The notes beneath the pieces are model-generated. The model saw only the letters and a program-made list of their open reading frames with translations. It searched no databases and had not been told where the DNA came from. This document shows positions 9,899 through 18,554 of a stretch of 64,000 bases of DNA, in pieces. A program made the position numbers and the translations under genes. The first letter of the stretch is position 1. Each line of letters opens with the position of its first letter. This DNA is from Virgibacillus ndiopensis (GTDB lineage: Bacteria > Bacillota > Bacilli > Bacillales > Amphibacillaceae): positions 682,001 to 746,000 of the forward strand of contig NZ_FZMZ01000005.1 in assembly GCF_900187325.1 (NCBI RefSeq), given 5' to 3'.

Positions 9899-9949
9899 TT
9901 AAGTATGCAAAGCTAGAAGAACAAAAGCGTACACTCCCGGTATCGACAT
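9899..9949 (-). CDS. Possible 16-residue leader ORF before nusB
   Basis: An ATG on the minus strand at 9949 is preceded, ten bases away, by AGAGGAGG, an unusually strong ribosome binding site for an intergenic region. It encodes only 16 residues (MSIPGVYAFVLLALHT) and ends about 57 bp before nusB. It is either a leader peptide or a chance ORF; nothing in the residues suggests a function. Confidence 0.2.
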   Translation of the reverse strand: MSIPGVYAFVLLALHT

Positions 9950-10035
9950 GTATACGTGGCCTCCTCTGTTAATAACTTAATAGAGCTATCAGTTTATGTT
10001 TTCTTAACTTCTGAATCGACCGCTGTTTAAGCAAT

Positions 10036-10068
10036 CAAGGCCAAAAGAATGCAATTCTTTTGGCCTTG
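10036..10068. terminator. Perfect 15-bp stem-loop after yqhY
   Basis: CAAGGCCAAAAGAAT and its exact complement enclose a three-base loop, beginning 5 bp past the yqhY stop codon. There is no clear U-tract on either strand. It could terminate transcription weakly or protect the 3' end of the accBC-yqhY message. Confidence 0.5.
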
Positions 10069-10072
10069 AAAA

Positions 10073-10471
10073 TTATTCATATTTGTCTTCTGATTCATCC
10101 TTTGCGTCCATTTGAACACCAACTACATGAACATTAATTTCATCTATTTCCAATGCTGTCATGTTTTTTAATGTTTGTCTAATATTGGTTTGCAGCTTTT
10201 GGGCAACATGCGGAATTGAAACACCATAATTTAATACAACGTACAAATCAATCAATATGCCGTTATCCGTTAATTCTACTTTGACACCTTTTCCGTGAGA
10301 CTTTTTCCCAAATCTTTCTACAACACCAGTTGCAAAATTTCCACGCATCGCTGAAAGCTCTTCTACTTCTAAAGATGCAATTCCTGCAATCACTTCAATT
10401 ACCTCTGGTGCAATCTCCACTTTTCCAAGACTCGTATCATCACTTACGTTTAATAAAGGTTGATCACTCAT
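10073..10471 (-). CDS. yqhY: Asp23/Gls24 family protein YqhY
   Basis: The 132-residue protein has the Asp23/Gls24 domain (about 18-115: IAPEVIEVIAGIASLEVEEL, later the VVLNYGVSIPHVAQKLQ segment). In B. subtilis YqhY is encoded directly after accBC and its loss disturbs acetyl-CoA carboxylase activity and fatty acid synthesis. Here the order accB-accC-yqhY is kept with a 15-bp gap, which supports the same link. GGAG lies before the ATG. The molecular activity is unknown. Confidence 0.94.
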   Translation of the reverse strand: MSDQPLLNVSDDTSLGKVEIAPEVIEVIAGIASLEVEELSAMRGNFATGVVERFGKKSHGKGVKVELTDNGILIDLYVVLNYGVSIPHVAQKLQTNIRQTLKNMTALEIDEINVHVVGVQMDAKDESEDKYE

Positions 10472-10486
10472 ACTCTCACTCTCCTT

Positions 10487-11845
10487 TTAGCTTTTTGACT
10501 CTACTATTGGATTTTCTTCGAGAAACTTGGTATTAAAATCACCTTTAACAAAAACATTGTGATCCATGATTAATCGATGAAATGGAATGGTAGTGAATAC
10601 ACCTTCAACAACGAATTCATCCAATGCCCGTTTCATCCGACTAATTGCTTCTTCCCGTGTAGGAGCGTACGTGATTAATTTAGCTATCATTGAGTCATAA
10701 TATGGCGGGATAGAATATCCGGAATATGCAGCTGAATCAATCCGTACTCCGAATCCCCCCGGTGGCAGATACATGTCAATCTTACCAGGTGACGGCATAA
10801 AGTTTTTGAATGGATTCTCAGCGTTAACTCTACATTCGATTGCAGCGCCATTAAATGTAATTTCATCTTGTTTAAATGATAACAGTTCATTGTTTGCAAT
10901 TTTAATTTGCTCTTTGATTAAATCTACACCTGTCACCATTTCCGTAACAGGATGTTCAACTTGAATACGTGTATTCATTTCCATAAAATAAAATGATTTA
11001 CTTGTTCGATCAAAAATAAATTCAATCGTTCCTGCACCGACATAGTCGACGGCTTTAGCAGCTTTAACGGCAGCTTCTCCCATCTTCGCACGTATTTCAG
11101 GTGTCAGTGCGGGAGAAGGCGTTTCTTCAACTAGTTTTTGCAACCTTCGTTGAATAGTACAATCACGCTCACCTAAATGAACTACATTTCCATGCTGATC
11201 GGCTAAAACTTGAATTTCTACATGACGGAAATCCTCAATAAATTTCTCTATATAAACACCTGGATTTCCAAATGCAGTTTCTGCCTCTTTTTGGGTAATG
11301 CGAATACCTTTAATCAAATCATCTTCTGATTTGGCAACGCGAATACCCTTACCGCCTCCACCAGCAGTAGCTTTTATAATAACTGGATAACCAATTTCTC
11401 CAGCAATTGAAATTGCTTCTTCCTCACTTTCAATAACACCTTCAGATCCTGGAACAATTGGTACATTCGCTTCTTTCATCGTTTCTCTTGCTACGTCTTT
11501 AATTCCCATTTTTTGAATTGCTTGTGGGGTTGGACCTACGAAGGTAACATTACATGCCTTACAGATTTCAGCAAAGTCCGCGTTTTCTGCTAAAAAACCA
11601 TAACCTGGATGAATAGCATCAACATCTGTTAATGTAGCAACACTCATAATATTGGTGAAATTGAGATAGCTGTCTTTACTTAACGTTGGACCAATACAAT
11701 ATGCTTCATCTGCTAATTGAACGTGTAACGATTCTTTATCAGCTTCCGAATAAACAGCGACTGTCTCAATATCTAATTCTTTACATGCACGGATTATTCG
11801 AACAGCTATTTCCCCTCTGTTAGCAATCAACAGTTTTTTAATCAC
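10487..11845 (-). CDS. accC: Acetyl-CoA carboxylase biotin carboxylase AccC
   Basis: AccC carboxylates the biotin on AccB with ATP and bicarbonate, the first half-reaction of malonyl-CoA synthesis. The 452 residues match the family. N-terminal [19 protein letters not shown], the ATP-grasp glycine loop GGGGKGIRV (about 161-169), and the [14 protein letters not shown] motif near 290 are all intact. It starts at GTG behind AAGGGG, 12 bp after accB. Confidence 0.98.
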   Translation of the reverse strand: MIKKLLIANRGEIAVRIIRACKELDIETVAVYSEADKESLHVQLADEAYCIGPTLSKDSYLNFTNIMSVATLTDVDAIHPGYGFLAENADFAEICKACNVTFVGPTPQAIQKMGIKDVARETMKEANVPIVPGSEGVIESEEEAISIAGEIGYPVIIKATAGGGGKGIRVAKSEDDLIKGIRITQKEAETAFGNPGVYIEKFIEDFRHVEIQVLADQHGNVVHLGERDCTIQRRLQKLVEETPSPALTPEIRAKMGEAAVKAAKAVDYVGAGTIEFIFDRTSKSFYFMEMNTRIQVEHPVTEMVTGVDLIKEQIKIANNELLSFKQDEITFNGAAIECRVNAENPFKNFMPSPGKIDMYLPPGGFGVRIDSAAYSGYSIPPYYDSMIAKLITYAPTREEAISRMKRALDEFVVEGVFTTIPFHRLIMDHNVFVKGDFNTKFLEENPIVESKS

Positions 11846-11857
11846 ACGCTACACCCC

Positions 11858-12358
11858 TTATTTAGTCTTTACTCTAAATAGTGGTTGACCATATTCTACA
11901 AGTTCGCCATCTTCCACTAATATTTCAACGATTTCACCGTTAACTTCTGCTTCGATCTCATTAAATAATTTCATTGCTTCAACAATACATACGACTGTAT
12001 CTTTTTGAACTTTACTTCCTTTTTGTACATACGAATCAGCCTCTGGTGAAGCAGCAGTATATAGCGTTCCTACCATTGGAGACTCGATTTCATAATCATA
12101 ATCAACTACAGACTGCTGTTCCGGTTCAACAGCTTCAGATTTCGTTACCTCGACAGATTCTGAAACCTTTGGCTCTTCTGTTTTAGAAATTTCAACCGGT
12201 TGTTCAACAGTTTCTACTCTTGTAATTGGTTTCACACCAATATCTTCACTTGTTTTTTTCATTGACACAGTTGTACCATTTGTCTCGTAAGTGAATTCAT
12301 CAATGGATGATTGATCGATAAGTTTAATTAATTCGCGAATTTCTTGTACTTTTAACAT
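11858..12358 (-). CDS. accB: Biotin carboxyl carrier protein AccB
   Basis: AccB carries the biotin of acetyl-CoA carboxylase. The 166 residues comprise an N-terminal region, a Glu/Val/Pro-rich linker (about 50-90) and the biotinyl domain with the EAMKL motif, in which Lys130 would be biotinylated. The ATG at 12358 has AAGGGG eight bases upstream; an in-frame GTG three codons earlier overlaps that site and is less likely. The leader has a FapR-type operator. Confidence 0.97.
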   Translation of the reverse strand: MLKVQEIRELIKLIDQSSIDEFTYETNGTTVSMKKTSEDIGVKPITRVETVEQPVEISKTEEPKVSESVEVTKSEAVEPEQQSVVDYDYEIESPMVGTLYTAASPEADSYVQKGSKVQKDTVVCIVEAMKLFNEIEAEVNGEIVEILVEDGELVEYGQPLFRVKTK

Positions 12359-12385
12359 ACGTGGCACCCCTTCAGTTTAATACAA

Positions 12386-12404
12386 ATTAATAACAGGTAC
12401 TAAT
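12386..12404 (-). promoter_or_regulatory. FapR-type operator in the accBC leader
   Basis: On the minus strand the 19-mer ATTAGTACCTGTTATTAAT matches 17 of 19 positions of the FapR consensus (ATTAGTACCTGATACTAAT). It lies 28 bp upstream of accB and just downstream of a sigma-A promoter, a position where FapR blocks transcription until malonyl-CoA binds. FapR itself is not in the window. Confidence 0.75.
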
Positions 12405-12417
12405 AACTCCTCTTAAC

Positions 12418-12447
12418 ATTTTACGATAAATACAATATGAACTTCAA
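12418..12447 (-). promoter_or_regulatory. accBC sigma-A promoter
   Basis: TTGAAG at 12442-12447 and TAAAAT at 12418-12423, 18 bp apart on the minus strand. Transcription would start near 12410, placing the FapR-type operator at about +6 to +24. Confidence 0.55.
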
Positions 12448-12558
12448 CCTTTAATTAAAATAAACTATGTAAAACGTTTACATCTAATAATTATACCAAT
12501 GTTCATGAATCATTGCGAATAGTTTACCTAAGCTATAAACTTTTTAACCAAAAATAAA

Positions 12559-12584
12559 ACTCCTATCTTAAACAGATAAGAGTT
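12559..12584 (-). terminator. Terminator after spoIIIAH
   Basis: An ACTCCTATCT / AGATAAGAGT stem 17 bp past the spoIIIAH stop, followed on the minus strand by TTTATTTTT. It ends the spoIIIA operon. Confidence 0.7.
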
Positions 12585-12601
12585 CGTTATTCGCCAATTT
12601 T

Positions 12602-13162
12602 TTAACTTTCGGAATGCTCAAAGTCCACATGAACTGGTATTTCCCCAAATTCATCTCTTACTAGCTGCATAATATTGTTAGCTTCTGTTTTTGATAATTC
12701 TTTTGTATTTACATGAACAAAAACTTTTCCTTCATCCCAACGGACTAAAACATCTTGATATTTTGATTCAGCTGATGCCAAAATTGATTCTTCCAGTATC
12801 GTTTCCTTTGTTGATCGATTTTCAATCGCAGCTATATCTTCATATGCTTGATTCTTTTCTTCTGCCGATGCTGTACTAGATGCCACAACTTCATTCAATC
12901 TTTCTTTTGCTTCACTTCTCTCATCCTGGAGTTCCATTCTTATTGTTGTAAATAATTCATTTTGGCCTTCGTTAACGATATCCTCCACACTTGCACCCTC
13001 TTCAGCTCCAGCATCTTCATTTGCCGTTGCTTCCTCTGATTCATCTTGGCCTTTATTTACGTATGCAATCTCATCACCATCCGGAGAAGTCAGGTAATAG
13101 ACACTCAACACAATCATCAGACTAAGCATTGTTAATAACCAAACAGTTTGTTTTTTCAACAT
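12602..13162 (-). CDS. spoIIIAH: Stage III sporulation protein SpoIIIAH
   Basis: SpoIIIAH is the mother-cell protein whose extracellular domain rings with forespore SpoIIQ to form the feeding-tube channel during engulfment. The 186 residues have an N-terminal membrane anchor (about 8-27), an acidic linker (about 30-60) and a C-terminal ring-building domain with the VLVRWDEGKVFVHVNTKELS segment. It is the last gene of the spoIIIA operon, 13 bp after spoIIIAG. Confidence 0.97.
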   Translation of the reverse strand: MLKKQTVWLLTMLSLMIVLSVYYLTSPDGDEIAYVNKGQDESEEATANEDAGAEEGASVEDIVNEGQNELFTTIRMELQDERSEAKERLNEVVASSTASAEEKNQAYEDIAAIENRSTKETILEESILASAESKYQDVLVRWDEGKVFVHVNTKELSKTEANNIMQLVRDEFGEIPVHVDFEHSES

Positions 13163-13175
13163 TTTTACATCCTCC

Positions 13176-13817
13176 TTAATTTTTTGGCATTACGGAAACT
13201 CTATGTGTTGGAACATCAAGTACTCTCGATACGGCTTCTATAACCCACTTTTTTACAGTTGCATGATCAACACCTTTTGCGACTACAAAAACCCCTCTTA
13301 CATCCGGTTTTTTTGTTTGTATTAATAAAGGTACTTCTTTATCTCCTTGTCTTACTAAAACAACTTGTGTTTCCTTTGTATTATCTTCTATTTTTCTAGT
13401 GCCCCCGGTTTTATCTTCCTCATCAGTAACTTGTTGTCCCGTTATTAAATTTTTCTCATATACTTTTACCTTTGTTGAATTAAGGTTTACCATTACTTCT
13501 ACTTCAGACACACCTTGAATTTTCTCTAACATTTCCTGTAAATCTTTTTCAAAGCTTCCTTCAAGTTCACTCACATTAGATGTTGTAGACTTTTTATCGG
13601 AAAACGTACTTTTTGCAGCGGTTTCCTCTGTTTGCTGCTTTACGGGAGCAATATCTTGCTGTCCTTCTTTTTGTGATGTCGAAAATGCATTACCTAGAAT
13701 TAGTAGAAGCAGTCCAATTAAACCAATAACAATTAAGTAGCCAGTTTTTTTTGATGGATTTCTAATCTTACTATCTAGCTTTTTTTCTTTGAAGAACTCT
13801 TTTAGTTTTTGCTTCAA
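13176..13817 (-). CDS. spoIIIAG: Stage III sporulation protein SpoIIIAG
   Basis: SpoIIIAG forms a large secretin-like ring in the mother-cell/forespore channel. The protein has 213 residues, a basic N-terminus, one membrane segment (about 26-44), a Ser/Thr/Gln-rich stretch and the ring-forming domain (LQEMLEKIQGVSEVEVMVNL). The start is placed at TTG 13817 behind AAGGAGG; the ATG 18 bp upstream has no separate site. This TTG overlaps the spoIIIAF stop, indicating translational coupling. Confidence 0.95.
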   Translation of the reverse strand: MKQKLKEFFKEKKLDSKIRNPSKKTGYLIVIGLIGLLLLILGNAFSTSQKEGQQDIAPVKQQTEETAAKSTFSDKKSTTSNVSELEGSFEKDLQEMLEKIQGVSEVEVMVNLNSTKVKVYEKNLITGQQVTDEEDKTGGTRKIEDNTKETQVVLVRQGDKEVPLLIQTKKPDVRGVFVVAKGVDHATVKKWVIEAVSRVLDVPTHRVSVMPKN

Positions 13818-14434
13818 GGTGCTCCTCCTTCCCATACCACTGTTATCTTTTCCTTATCAATCTCCCATACGTCCTCTAATAGGCTTTTTATACCTTCTAC
13901 ATCTACTTCTTGGTTTTCCTCTACAACTGGACTTTCCGTATTAATTTCAACAGATTCAACCGTATTCACTTCTCCCTCCCCATTTCCATTTTCTCTAAGA
14001 TGTACAATGACCTCATCTAGTCCCTTTCCATCATATGTAGGCTTGTCACCCGGAAAATCGATATCTGAGATCTCTGCCTGGTACCCCTCGAGCAACGGGG
14101 TTTTTGCTTGGTCTTTTAGTAGGACAACCGCTTCTTCTAAAATATATGCAGTTTGAGAGTCTTGTATTTCATTTTTTTGCATTTCAACGGAATTTTCTAT
14201 CGTCTCTGTGTTTGATTTTGCCTGAGTAAGTTGTTGGAATGACGTTTCTAGCGCTTGTTCGATATTAATATCAAATAAAAAAAATATCGGCTTTAAGAAG
14301 ATTAGTATTAAAATTAGCCCAACTACCAATTTAATATATTTTTTCATTACATTTGCTGGTATAAGTAGATCAATTACCATTGCTAATAATAAAAATACTA
14401 CAATTTGAGTTGCCCACTGTATTAGCGCATCCAT
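13814..14434 (-). CDS. spoIIIAF: Stage III sporulation protein SpoIIIAF
   Basis: A 206-residue membrane protein of the SpoIIIA channel. Two N-terminal transmembrane segments (about 7-25 and 33-54) are followed by a soluble ring-building domain ending in DVEGIKSLLEDVWEIDKEKITVVW. It is encoded between spoIIIAE and spoIIIAG and its stop codon overlaps the spoIIIAG TTG start. Confidence 0.95.
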   Translation of the reverse strand: MDALIQWATQIVVFLLLAMVIDLLIPANVMKKYIKLVVGLILILIFLKPIFFLFDINIEQALETSFQQLTQAKSNTETIENSVEMQKNEIQDSQTAYILEEAVVLLKDQAKTPLLEGYQAEISDIDFPGDKPTYDGKGLDEVIVHLRENGNGEGEVNTVESVEINTESPVVEENQEVDVEGIKSLLEDVWEIDKEKITVVWEGGAP

Positions 14435-14445
14435 TTGTACCCTCC

Positions 14446-15627
14446 TTACCGCAGCAATAACGTAATATTACCTGCAACAACAAGTATCACAATTGCCAAA
14501 AAAAACATTAATGTTACGACTAATAATGCAGCTAGTATAAACATGATATGTTTACTTATAATAGTTAAGCTTGTAATAATTGGTCCATCACCAATAGGTT
14601 GTAATACTGCTGCAGCAATTTTATAAATAAAAGCAATAGCAAAAATTTTAATCGCAGGAAATATAGCTAAAAAAACGATGACAAGTAATCCAACAATACC
14701 GACTGCATTTTTTAATAACAATGAAGCACTTAAAATCGTATCGGCAGCGTCTGTAAACGTTCTTCCTACTATTGGAATAAAATTTCCCGTAACAAATTTT
14801 GCCGTTTTCATTGCAACTCCATCCTGAATAGCACTAGCAGCTCCTTGAACAGACATAACCCCTACAAAGATGGTTAAAAAGACTCCTAATACGCCTAAAC
14901 TCACGGATTTAAATAAATTTGCAAGATGCGTCACTTTATAGTTTTCGTTTAAAGTACTGATAATTAACAATAATGCCGATAAAAACAATAAAGGCAGGAT
15001 AAATTTTGAGACGACTACACCACTTACGTAAATAAGAAAAACGATAATCGGTTTAAAGAAGGAAACGGTTATAATATTTCCAAACGTAGTCATTAACCCC
15101 AATATTAATGGGAGTAATGCTATTAAAAAGTTGCTCATCGAATCAATGGCATCCTTTGTATATGAAAAAGCTAGATAAAAACTATTTAATGCTAAGTAAA
15201 TTAATACCAGGTAAACAACGAAATAAGCTATTTTACTAACTGCATTTCGTTCAAAAGCTGTATGCATTGTTTGTAACAGTACTGAAAATAAAGTCAACAT
15301 CAACAATAAACCAAGTAGTTTTCCATTTAGAATAATTTCATGAAATAGATATTCCACTATTCCGTGGAACGTATCTTTTAATGAAAAGGATCCATTTTCC
15401 TTAATAAATTCAATTAAGCTGGTTTTCTCAAGTTCTGGAATATACCCGCCATATTCATTGGCAAGCCCATTCCAATGCTTTTGAATTCCTTCTAGAGAAA
15501 CCCCTTCTAAAATGCTAGTTTTCAGATCCTTTCCATCAATCTGAACTGCTGCAGTTACAGTTGTATGCCCGAAAAAGAGTAAAATCAGAATGAACAGGAC
15601 GCCAAATGATCGTTTAACTAGTTTCAT
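14446..15627 (-). CDS. spoIIIAE: Stage III sporulation protein SpoIIIAE
   Basis: This is a polytopic membrane protein of the SpoIIIA complex. The 393 residues include a signal-like first segment (about 8-28), a roughly 70-residue external region, and then six or more transmembrane segments. The usual family length is about 400. The ATG is preceded by AAAGGGG. Its channel or scaffold role is known from genetics and is not visible in the sequence. Confidence 0.96.
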   Translation of the reverse strand: MKLVKRSFGVLFILILLFFGHTTVTAAVQIDGKDLKTSILEGVSLEGIQKHWNGLANEYGGYIPELEKTSLIEFIKENGSFSLKDTFHGIVEYLFHEIILNGKLLGLLLMLTLFSVLLQTMHTAFERNAVSKIAYFVVYLVLIYLALNSFYLAFSYTKDAIDSMSNFLIALLPLILGLMTTFGNIITVSFFKPIIVFLIYVSGVVVSKFILPLLFLSALLLIISTLNENYKVTHLANLFKSVSLGVLGVFLTIFVGVMSVQGAASAIQDGVAMKTAKFVTGNFIPIVGRTFTDAADTILSASLLLKNAVGIVGLLVIVFLAIFPAIKIFAIAFIYKIAAAVLQPIGDGPIITSLTIISKHIMFILAALLVVTLMFFLAIVILVVAGNITLLLR

Positions 15628-15663
15628 TCACCTACAGATACCCCTTTCAGATAAATTGCTAGA

Positions 15664-16056
15664 TTATGTAACCGGTAAAAAGTTCAAAATTGCTTCTATG
15701 ACAGCAGTTATGATCGGGATAGCAAGTAATAAGATAAAGACTTTACCAGCAAGTTCTATTTTAGCTGCTACTGCTTCTAACCCAGCATCCTTGGTAATAT
15801 TGGCTCCAAGTTCTGCAATATAAGCAATACCAATAATTTTTAAAATTGTTTTCATGTACATGCCATCAATATTGGCTTTTTCACCTAACGATTCAATTAA
15901 TTGAAATATAGTACCGATTTGCCGAATGATTGCTAAAAAAATAATAATTCCAGTAATTACTATTAGAAAGAAGGCAAATGACGCGTTTTGATCTTTTAAA
16001 ACAATGTATAAAATACTTGCCACAATTCCTAGAACAACTATTTGTATGATGTCCAT
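15664..16056 (-). CDS. spoIIIAD: Stage III sporulation protein SpoIIIAD
   Basis: A 130-residue, almost entirely hydrophobic protein with about four transmembrane helices, homologous to SpoIIIAC in its N-terminal half. It is part of the membrane core of the SpoIIIA channel. It follows spoIIIAC by 6 bp. Length and composition match the family. Confidence 0.95.
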   Translation of the reverse strand: MDIIQIVVLGIVASILYIVLKDQNASFAFFLIVITGIIIFLAIIRQIGTIFQLIESLGEKANIDGMYMKTILKIIGIAYIAELGANITKDAGLEAVAAKIELAGKVFILLLAIPIITAVIEAILNFLPVT

Positions 16057-16062
16057 ATAAAA

Positions 16063-16269
16063 TTACCCCTGAAAAAGGAATACAGATTTTATCTGCTGAA
16101 ACAAATCAGACAAACCATTTATTACGATTATTAAAACGATGATAAACCCAACCAATGTTGCAAATTGAGCTATCTCCTCTTTTCCCATTTGTTTTAAAAT
16201 CGTATGAATTATCGCGACAATAATACCTATACCAGCTATTTGAAATAAGATGGATGCATCAGTCAGCAT
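16063..16269 (-). CDS. spoIIIAC: Stage III sporulation protein SpoIIIAC
   Basis: A 68-residue protein with two transmembrane helices, conserved in the spoIIIA operon. The ATG at 16269 (MLTDASILFQIAGIGI) is chosen because AAGGGG lies seven bases upstream and the length then matches B. subtilis; the open frame extends nine codons further without such a site. Confidence 0.95.
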   Translation of the reverse strand: MLTDASILFQIAGIGIIVAIIHTILKQMGKEEIAQFATLVGFIIVLIIVINGLSDLFQQIKSVFLFQG

Positions 16270-16296
16270 GGATGTACCCCTTTCTCTACTATTCAA

Positions 16297-16809
16297 TTAA
16301 ATCAGTAATAATACTATAAATAGTCCACATAAAAATCCTAAGCTCTTTGCCATTTTGCTATATTTATATTGGTTATCCCTTGCTTCTTCCAATTCTCGAT
16401 TGAGGTGACTGACCGTTAGCTGTATATGTTTTTGCTGTTGTGTGAAATCATGTTGACCAAGAGTTCGTCCAAATTGAAGCAAGATTTCTTTTTCGTTATT
16501 TCCTAATGAAGAATCCTTCATTAACTTACCTATACTTTTTCCCCATAAACTTGCTAGATCTGTACCACTTTTTTGCATGCCATCACATAATGCTTTAAAA
16601 AATGATTGTGTCGGTTGTGGTATTTGGTTAGCTATTGTCTCAAATGCATCCCTTAATGATAATTGACTATATAAAATTTCAGCTTCTAAAATTTGTAACG
16701 CATTCTTTAACTGTCTTATATGCTTTGGCCTATTGTTCAGCCGCTTACTCATTTCAAATCCTATCCAAGTTGTTGTGCCTATGAAAAGAAGTGCTCCAAT
16801 CCACTTCAT
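16297..16809 (-). CDS. spoIIIAB: Stage III sporulation protein SpoIIIAB
   Basis: A 170-residue protein resembling type II/IV secretion inner-membrane proteins (GspF-like fold). It has an N-terminal hydrophobic segment (about 3-19), helical cytoplasmic region and a C-terminal membrane segment (about 152-170). The ATG is preceded by GAGGTG. Its first 56 bp overlap the end of spoIIIAA; the start agrees with the family, so the overlap is real. Confidence 0.96.
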   Translation of the reverse strand: MKWIGALLFIGTTTWIGFEMSKRLNNRPKHIRQLKNALQILEAEILYSQLSLRDAFETIANQIPQPTQSFFKALCDGMQKSGTDLASLWGKSIGKLMKDSSLGNNEKEILLQFGRTLGQHDFTQQQKHIQLTVSHLNRELEEARDNQYKYSKMAKSLGFLCGLFIVLLLI

Positions 16810-17734
16810 GCGGAGTCACCTCGACTTTGTGTAGTATATTTTCTTGCTTATGGTTATAAATACGTTTAATATGCCCTGGTGTTGAATGCTTGTCTAAAAC
16901 TATTATTCGCCCAAATACATTGTGCTGAAATAATTCCTGTAATGAGGGTCTTTTCTTCAACTCTTCTAAGCTCTCACCATGAATTGTACAAATTACGACT
17001 ACACCCGCATGTACTGCTTCCATTAAAGCTTGTACATCTTTATAGCTTCCTATCTCATCCACGATTAGTACGTCCGGTGACATAGATCTAATCATCATCA
17101 TCATACCTTCTGCCTTTGGACATGCATCCATTACATCGGACCTTAACCCTAAATTGTGCTGTGGCATTCCTTTTAATGAACCACCAATTTCAGATCGCTC
17201 ATCTATTACAGCGACTTTATTGGCCGGTATATTATTCCATCCTGTAGCAATTAGACGAGTAATATCGCGAATTATTGTTGTCTTCCCGGTTTGTGGTGGA
17301 CCTACTAGTAACGTGTTTAGATATTTGCGTGTGTATATATAAGGAAGCACTGATAATGCAGCACCAATCTTTTCCTTAGCAATTCTAATGTTAAAGAAAG
17401 TAATATGCTGAATCGCTTTAACAGACCCGTTTAATGTATTTACCTTCCCAGCTAGCCCAACTCGATGACCGCCTTCAAGTGTGACATATCCTTCACGTAA
17501 TTCATCTTCCATGCGGTAAAGTGAAAACTGACTTATTTGATTGAGTACATAAATACTATCTTTTCTAGTTGGAACTATTTTGTCTATCCATTCTATATGG
17601 TTGTTATCAAATATCAGTTCTATTGGTTGATTTAAACGGAAACGTATTTCCTGTAATACACCCCATCTTTCACTGATTTTTGATTTTATTGTACTTTTTA
17701 TTTGATCGGGAAATAAACGTAGAATTTCCTCCAT
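16754..17734 (-). CDS. spoIIIAA: Stage III sporulation ATPase SpoIIIAA
   Basis: This is the cytoplasmic ATPase of the SpoIIIA complex, related to secretion ATPases. Walker A GPPQTGKTT lies at about 145-153, and the Walker B ends in VLIVDEIG near 226. The 326 residues exceed the B. subtilis length slightly, the extra being a C-terminal tail that overlaps spoIIIAB. It is the first gene of the operon and is preceded by a probable sigma-E promoter. Confidence 0.97.
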   Translation of the reverse strand: MEEILRLFPDQIKSTIKSKISERWGVLQEIRFRLNQPIELIFDNNHIEWIDKIVPTRKDSIYVLNQISQFSLYRMEDELREGYVTLEGGHRVGLAGKVNTLNGSVKAIQHITFFNIRIAKEKIGAALSVLPYIYTRKYLNTLLVGPPQTGKTTIIRDITRLIATGWNNIPANKVAVIDERSEIGGSLKGMPQHNLGLRSDVMDACPKAEGMMMMIRSMSPDVLIVDEIGSYKDVQALMEAVHAGVVVICTIHGESLEELKKRPSLQELFQHNVFGRIIVLDKHSTPGHIKRIYNHKQENILHKVEVTPHEVDWSTSFHRHNNLDRI

Positions 17735-17767
17735 AGCATGTCCTCACCTTTTAATAGCTTTACTATA

Positions 17768-17796
17768 AATGTATGTTTGGTAGAACAATTTATGAC
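17768..17796 (-). promoter_or_regulatory. Probable sigma-E promoter of the spoIIIA operon
   Basis: On the minus strand GTCATAAAT (17788-17796) and CATACATT (17768-17775) resemble the sigma-E -35 and -10 elements with suitable spacing, about 35 bp before spoIIIAA. spoIIIA is a known sigma-E operon, so motif and expectation agree. Confidence 0.6.
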
Positions 17797-17842
17797 TAGG
17801 TTTTATGGGGATTATAAAGGGTTGTTTGGGTGAATGCAGAAA

Positions 17843-17874
17843 AAAGGAAAGTCCGTTGAAAAGGACTTTCCTTT
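17843..17874 (-). terminator. Terminator after efp
   Basis: A 12-bp AAAGGAAAGTCC stem with its exact complement, followed on the minus strand by TTTCT, 19 bp past the efp stop. Confidence 0.8.
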
Positions 17875-17893
17875 AAAATAATTTCTGTTCAAT

Positions 17894-18451
17894 TTATGCT
17901 CTTGATACGTACTTACCATCAGTAGTATTAATCACTAAAACATCACCAGTATTAATGAAAAATGGTACTTGTACAATATGTCCAGTTTCTAATGTAGCTG
18001 GTTTTGTTCCCCCACTTGCAGTATCGCCCTTAATGCCAGGTTCAGTTTCGGTAACTGTTAACTCAACATTATTTGGTAAGTCAACTCCTAAAATTTCGCC
18101 TTCATAGGTAATAACCGATACTTCCATATTTTCCTTCAAAAATTTCAATTCGTTTTCAATTTGTTTCGATTGTAACTCAATCTGCTCATAGCTGTTTGTA
18201 TCCATAAATGCATGTGAATCACCTGAAGCATATAAATATTGCATTTTTCTGTTTTCGATGTGCGCCTTGCTTACTTTCTCTCCACCTCGAAATGTTTTCT
18301 CCTGGATGTTTCCGTTTCTTAAATTACGTAATTTAGAACGGACGAAAGCTGCGCCTTTCCCAGGTTTTACGTGTTGAAACTCTAATACTTGCCAAATATC
18401 ATTATCTACTTCAATTGTTAATCCTGTTTTAAAATCATTAACGGAAATCAA
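17894..18451 (-). CDS. efp: Translation elongation factor P
   Basis: EF-P rescues ribosomes stalled at polyproline. The 185 residues form a KOW-like N-terminal domain and two OB domains. The loop VKPGKGAAF places the modified lysine at position 32, as in B. subtilis. The start is a TTG at 18451 (LISVNDF, read as Met) because AAGGAGG lies eight bases upstream; the longer open frame has no site and does not fit the family. Confidence 0.96.
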   Translation of the reverse strand: MISVNDFKTGLTIEVDNDIWQVLEFQHVKPGKGAAFVRSKLRNLRNGNIQEKTFRGGEKVSKAHIENRKMQYLYASGDSHAFMDTNSYEQIELQSKQIENELKFLKENMEVSVITYEGEILGVDLPNNVELTVTETEPGIKGDTASGGTKPATLETGHIVQVPFFINTGDVLVINTTDGKYVSRA

Positions 18452-18489
18452 AATAATACCCTCCTTGAAAATAAGCCATTGATAATGTA

Positions 18490-18532
18490 TGTTCAAAAAC
18501 GCCATCAGAGCTTATCATTTGGTTTTTGAACA
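18490..18532. repeat. Inverted repeat in the pepQ-efp gap
   Basis: TGTTCAAAAAC and its exact complement flank a partly self-complementary 21-nt centre (GCC..GGt). It falls between the pepQ stop and efp and lacks a U-tract on the minus strand, so it may be a processing or attenuation element rather than a terminator. Confidence 0.45.
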
Positions 18533-18554
18533 CCCCAAAAAACATAACATCTTA

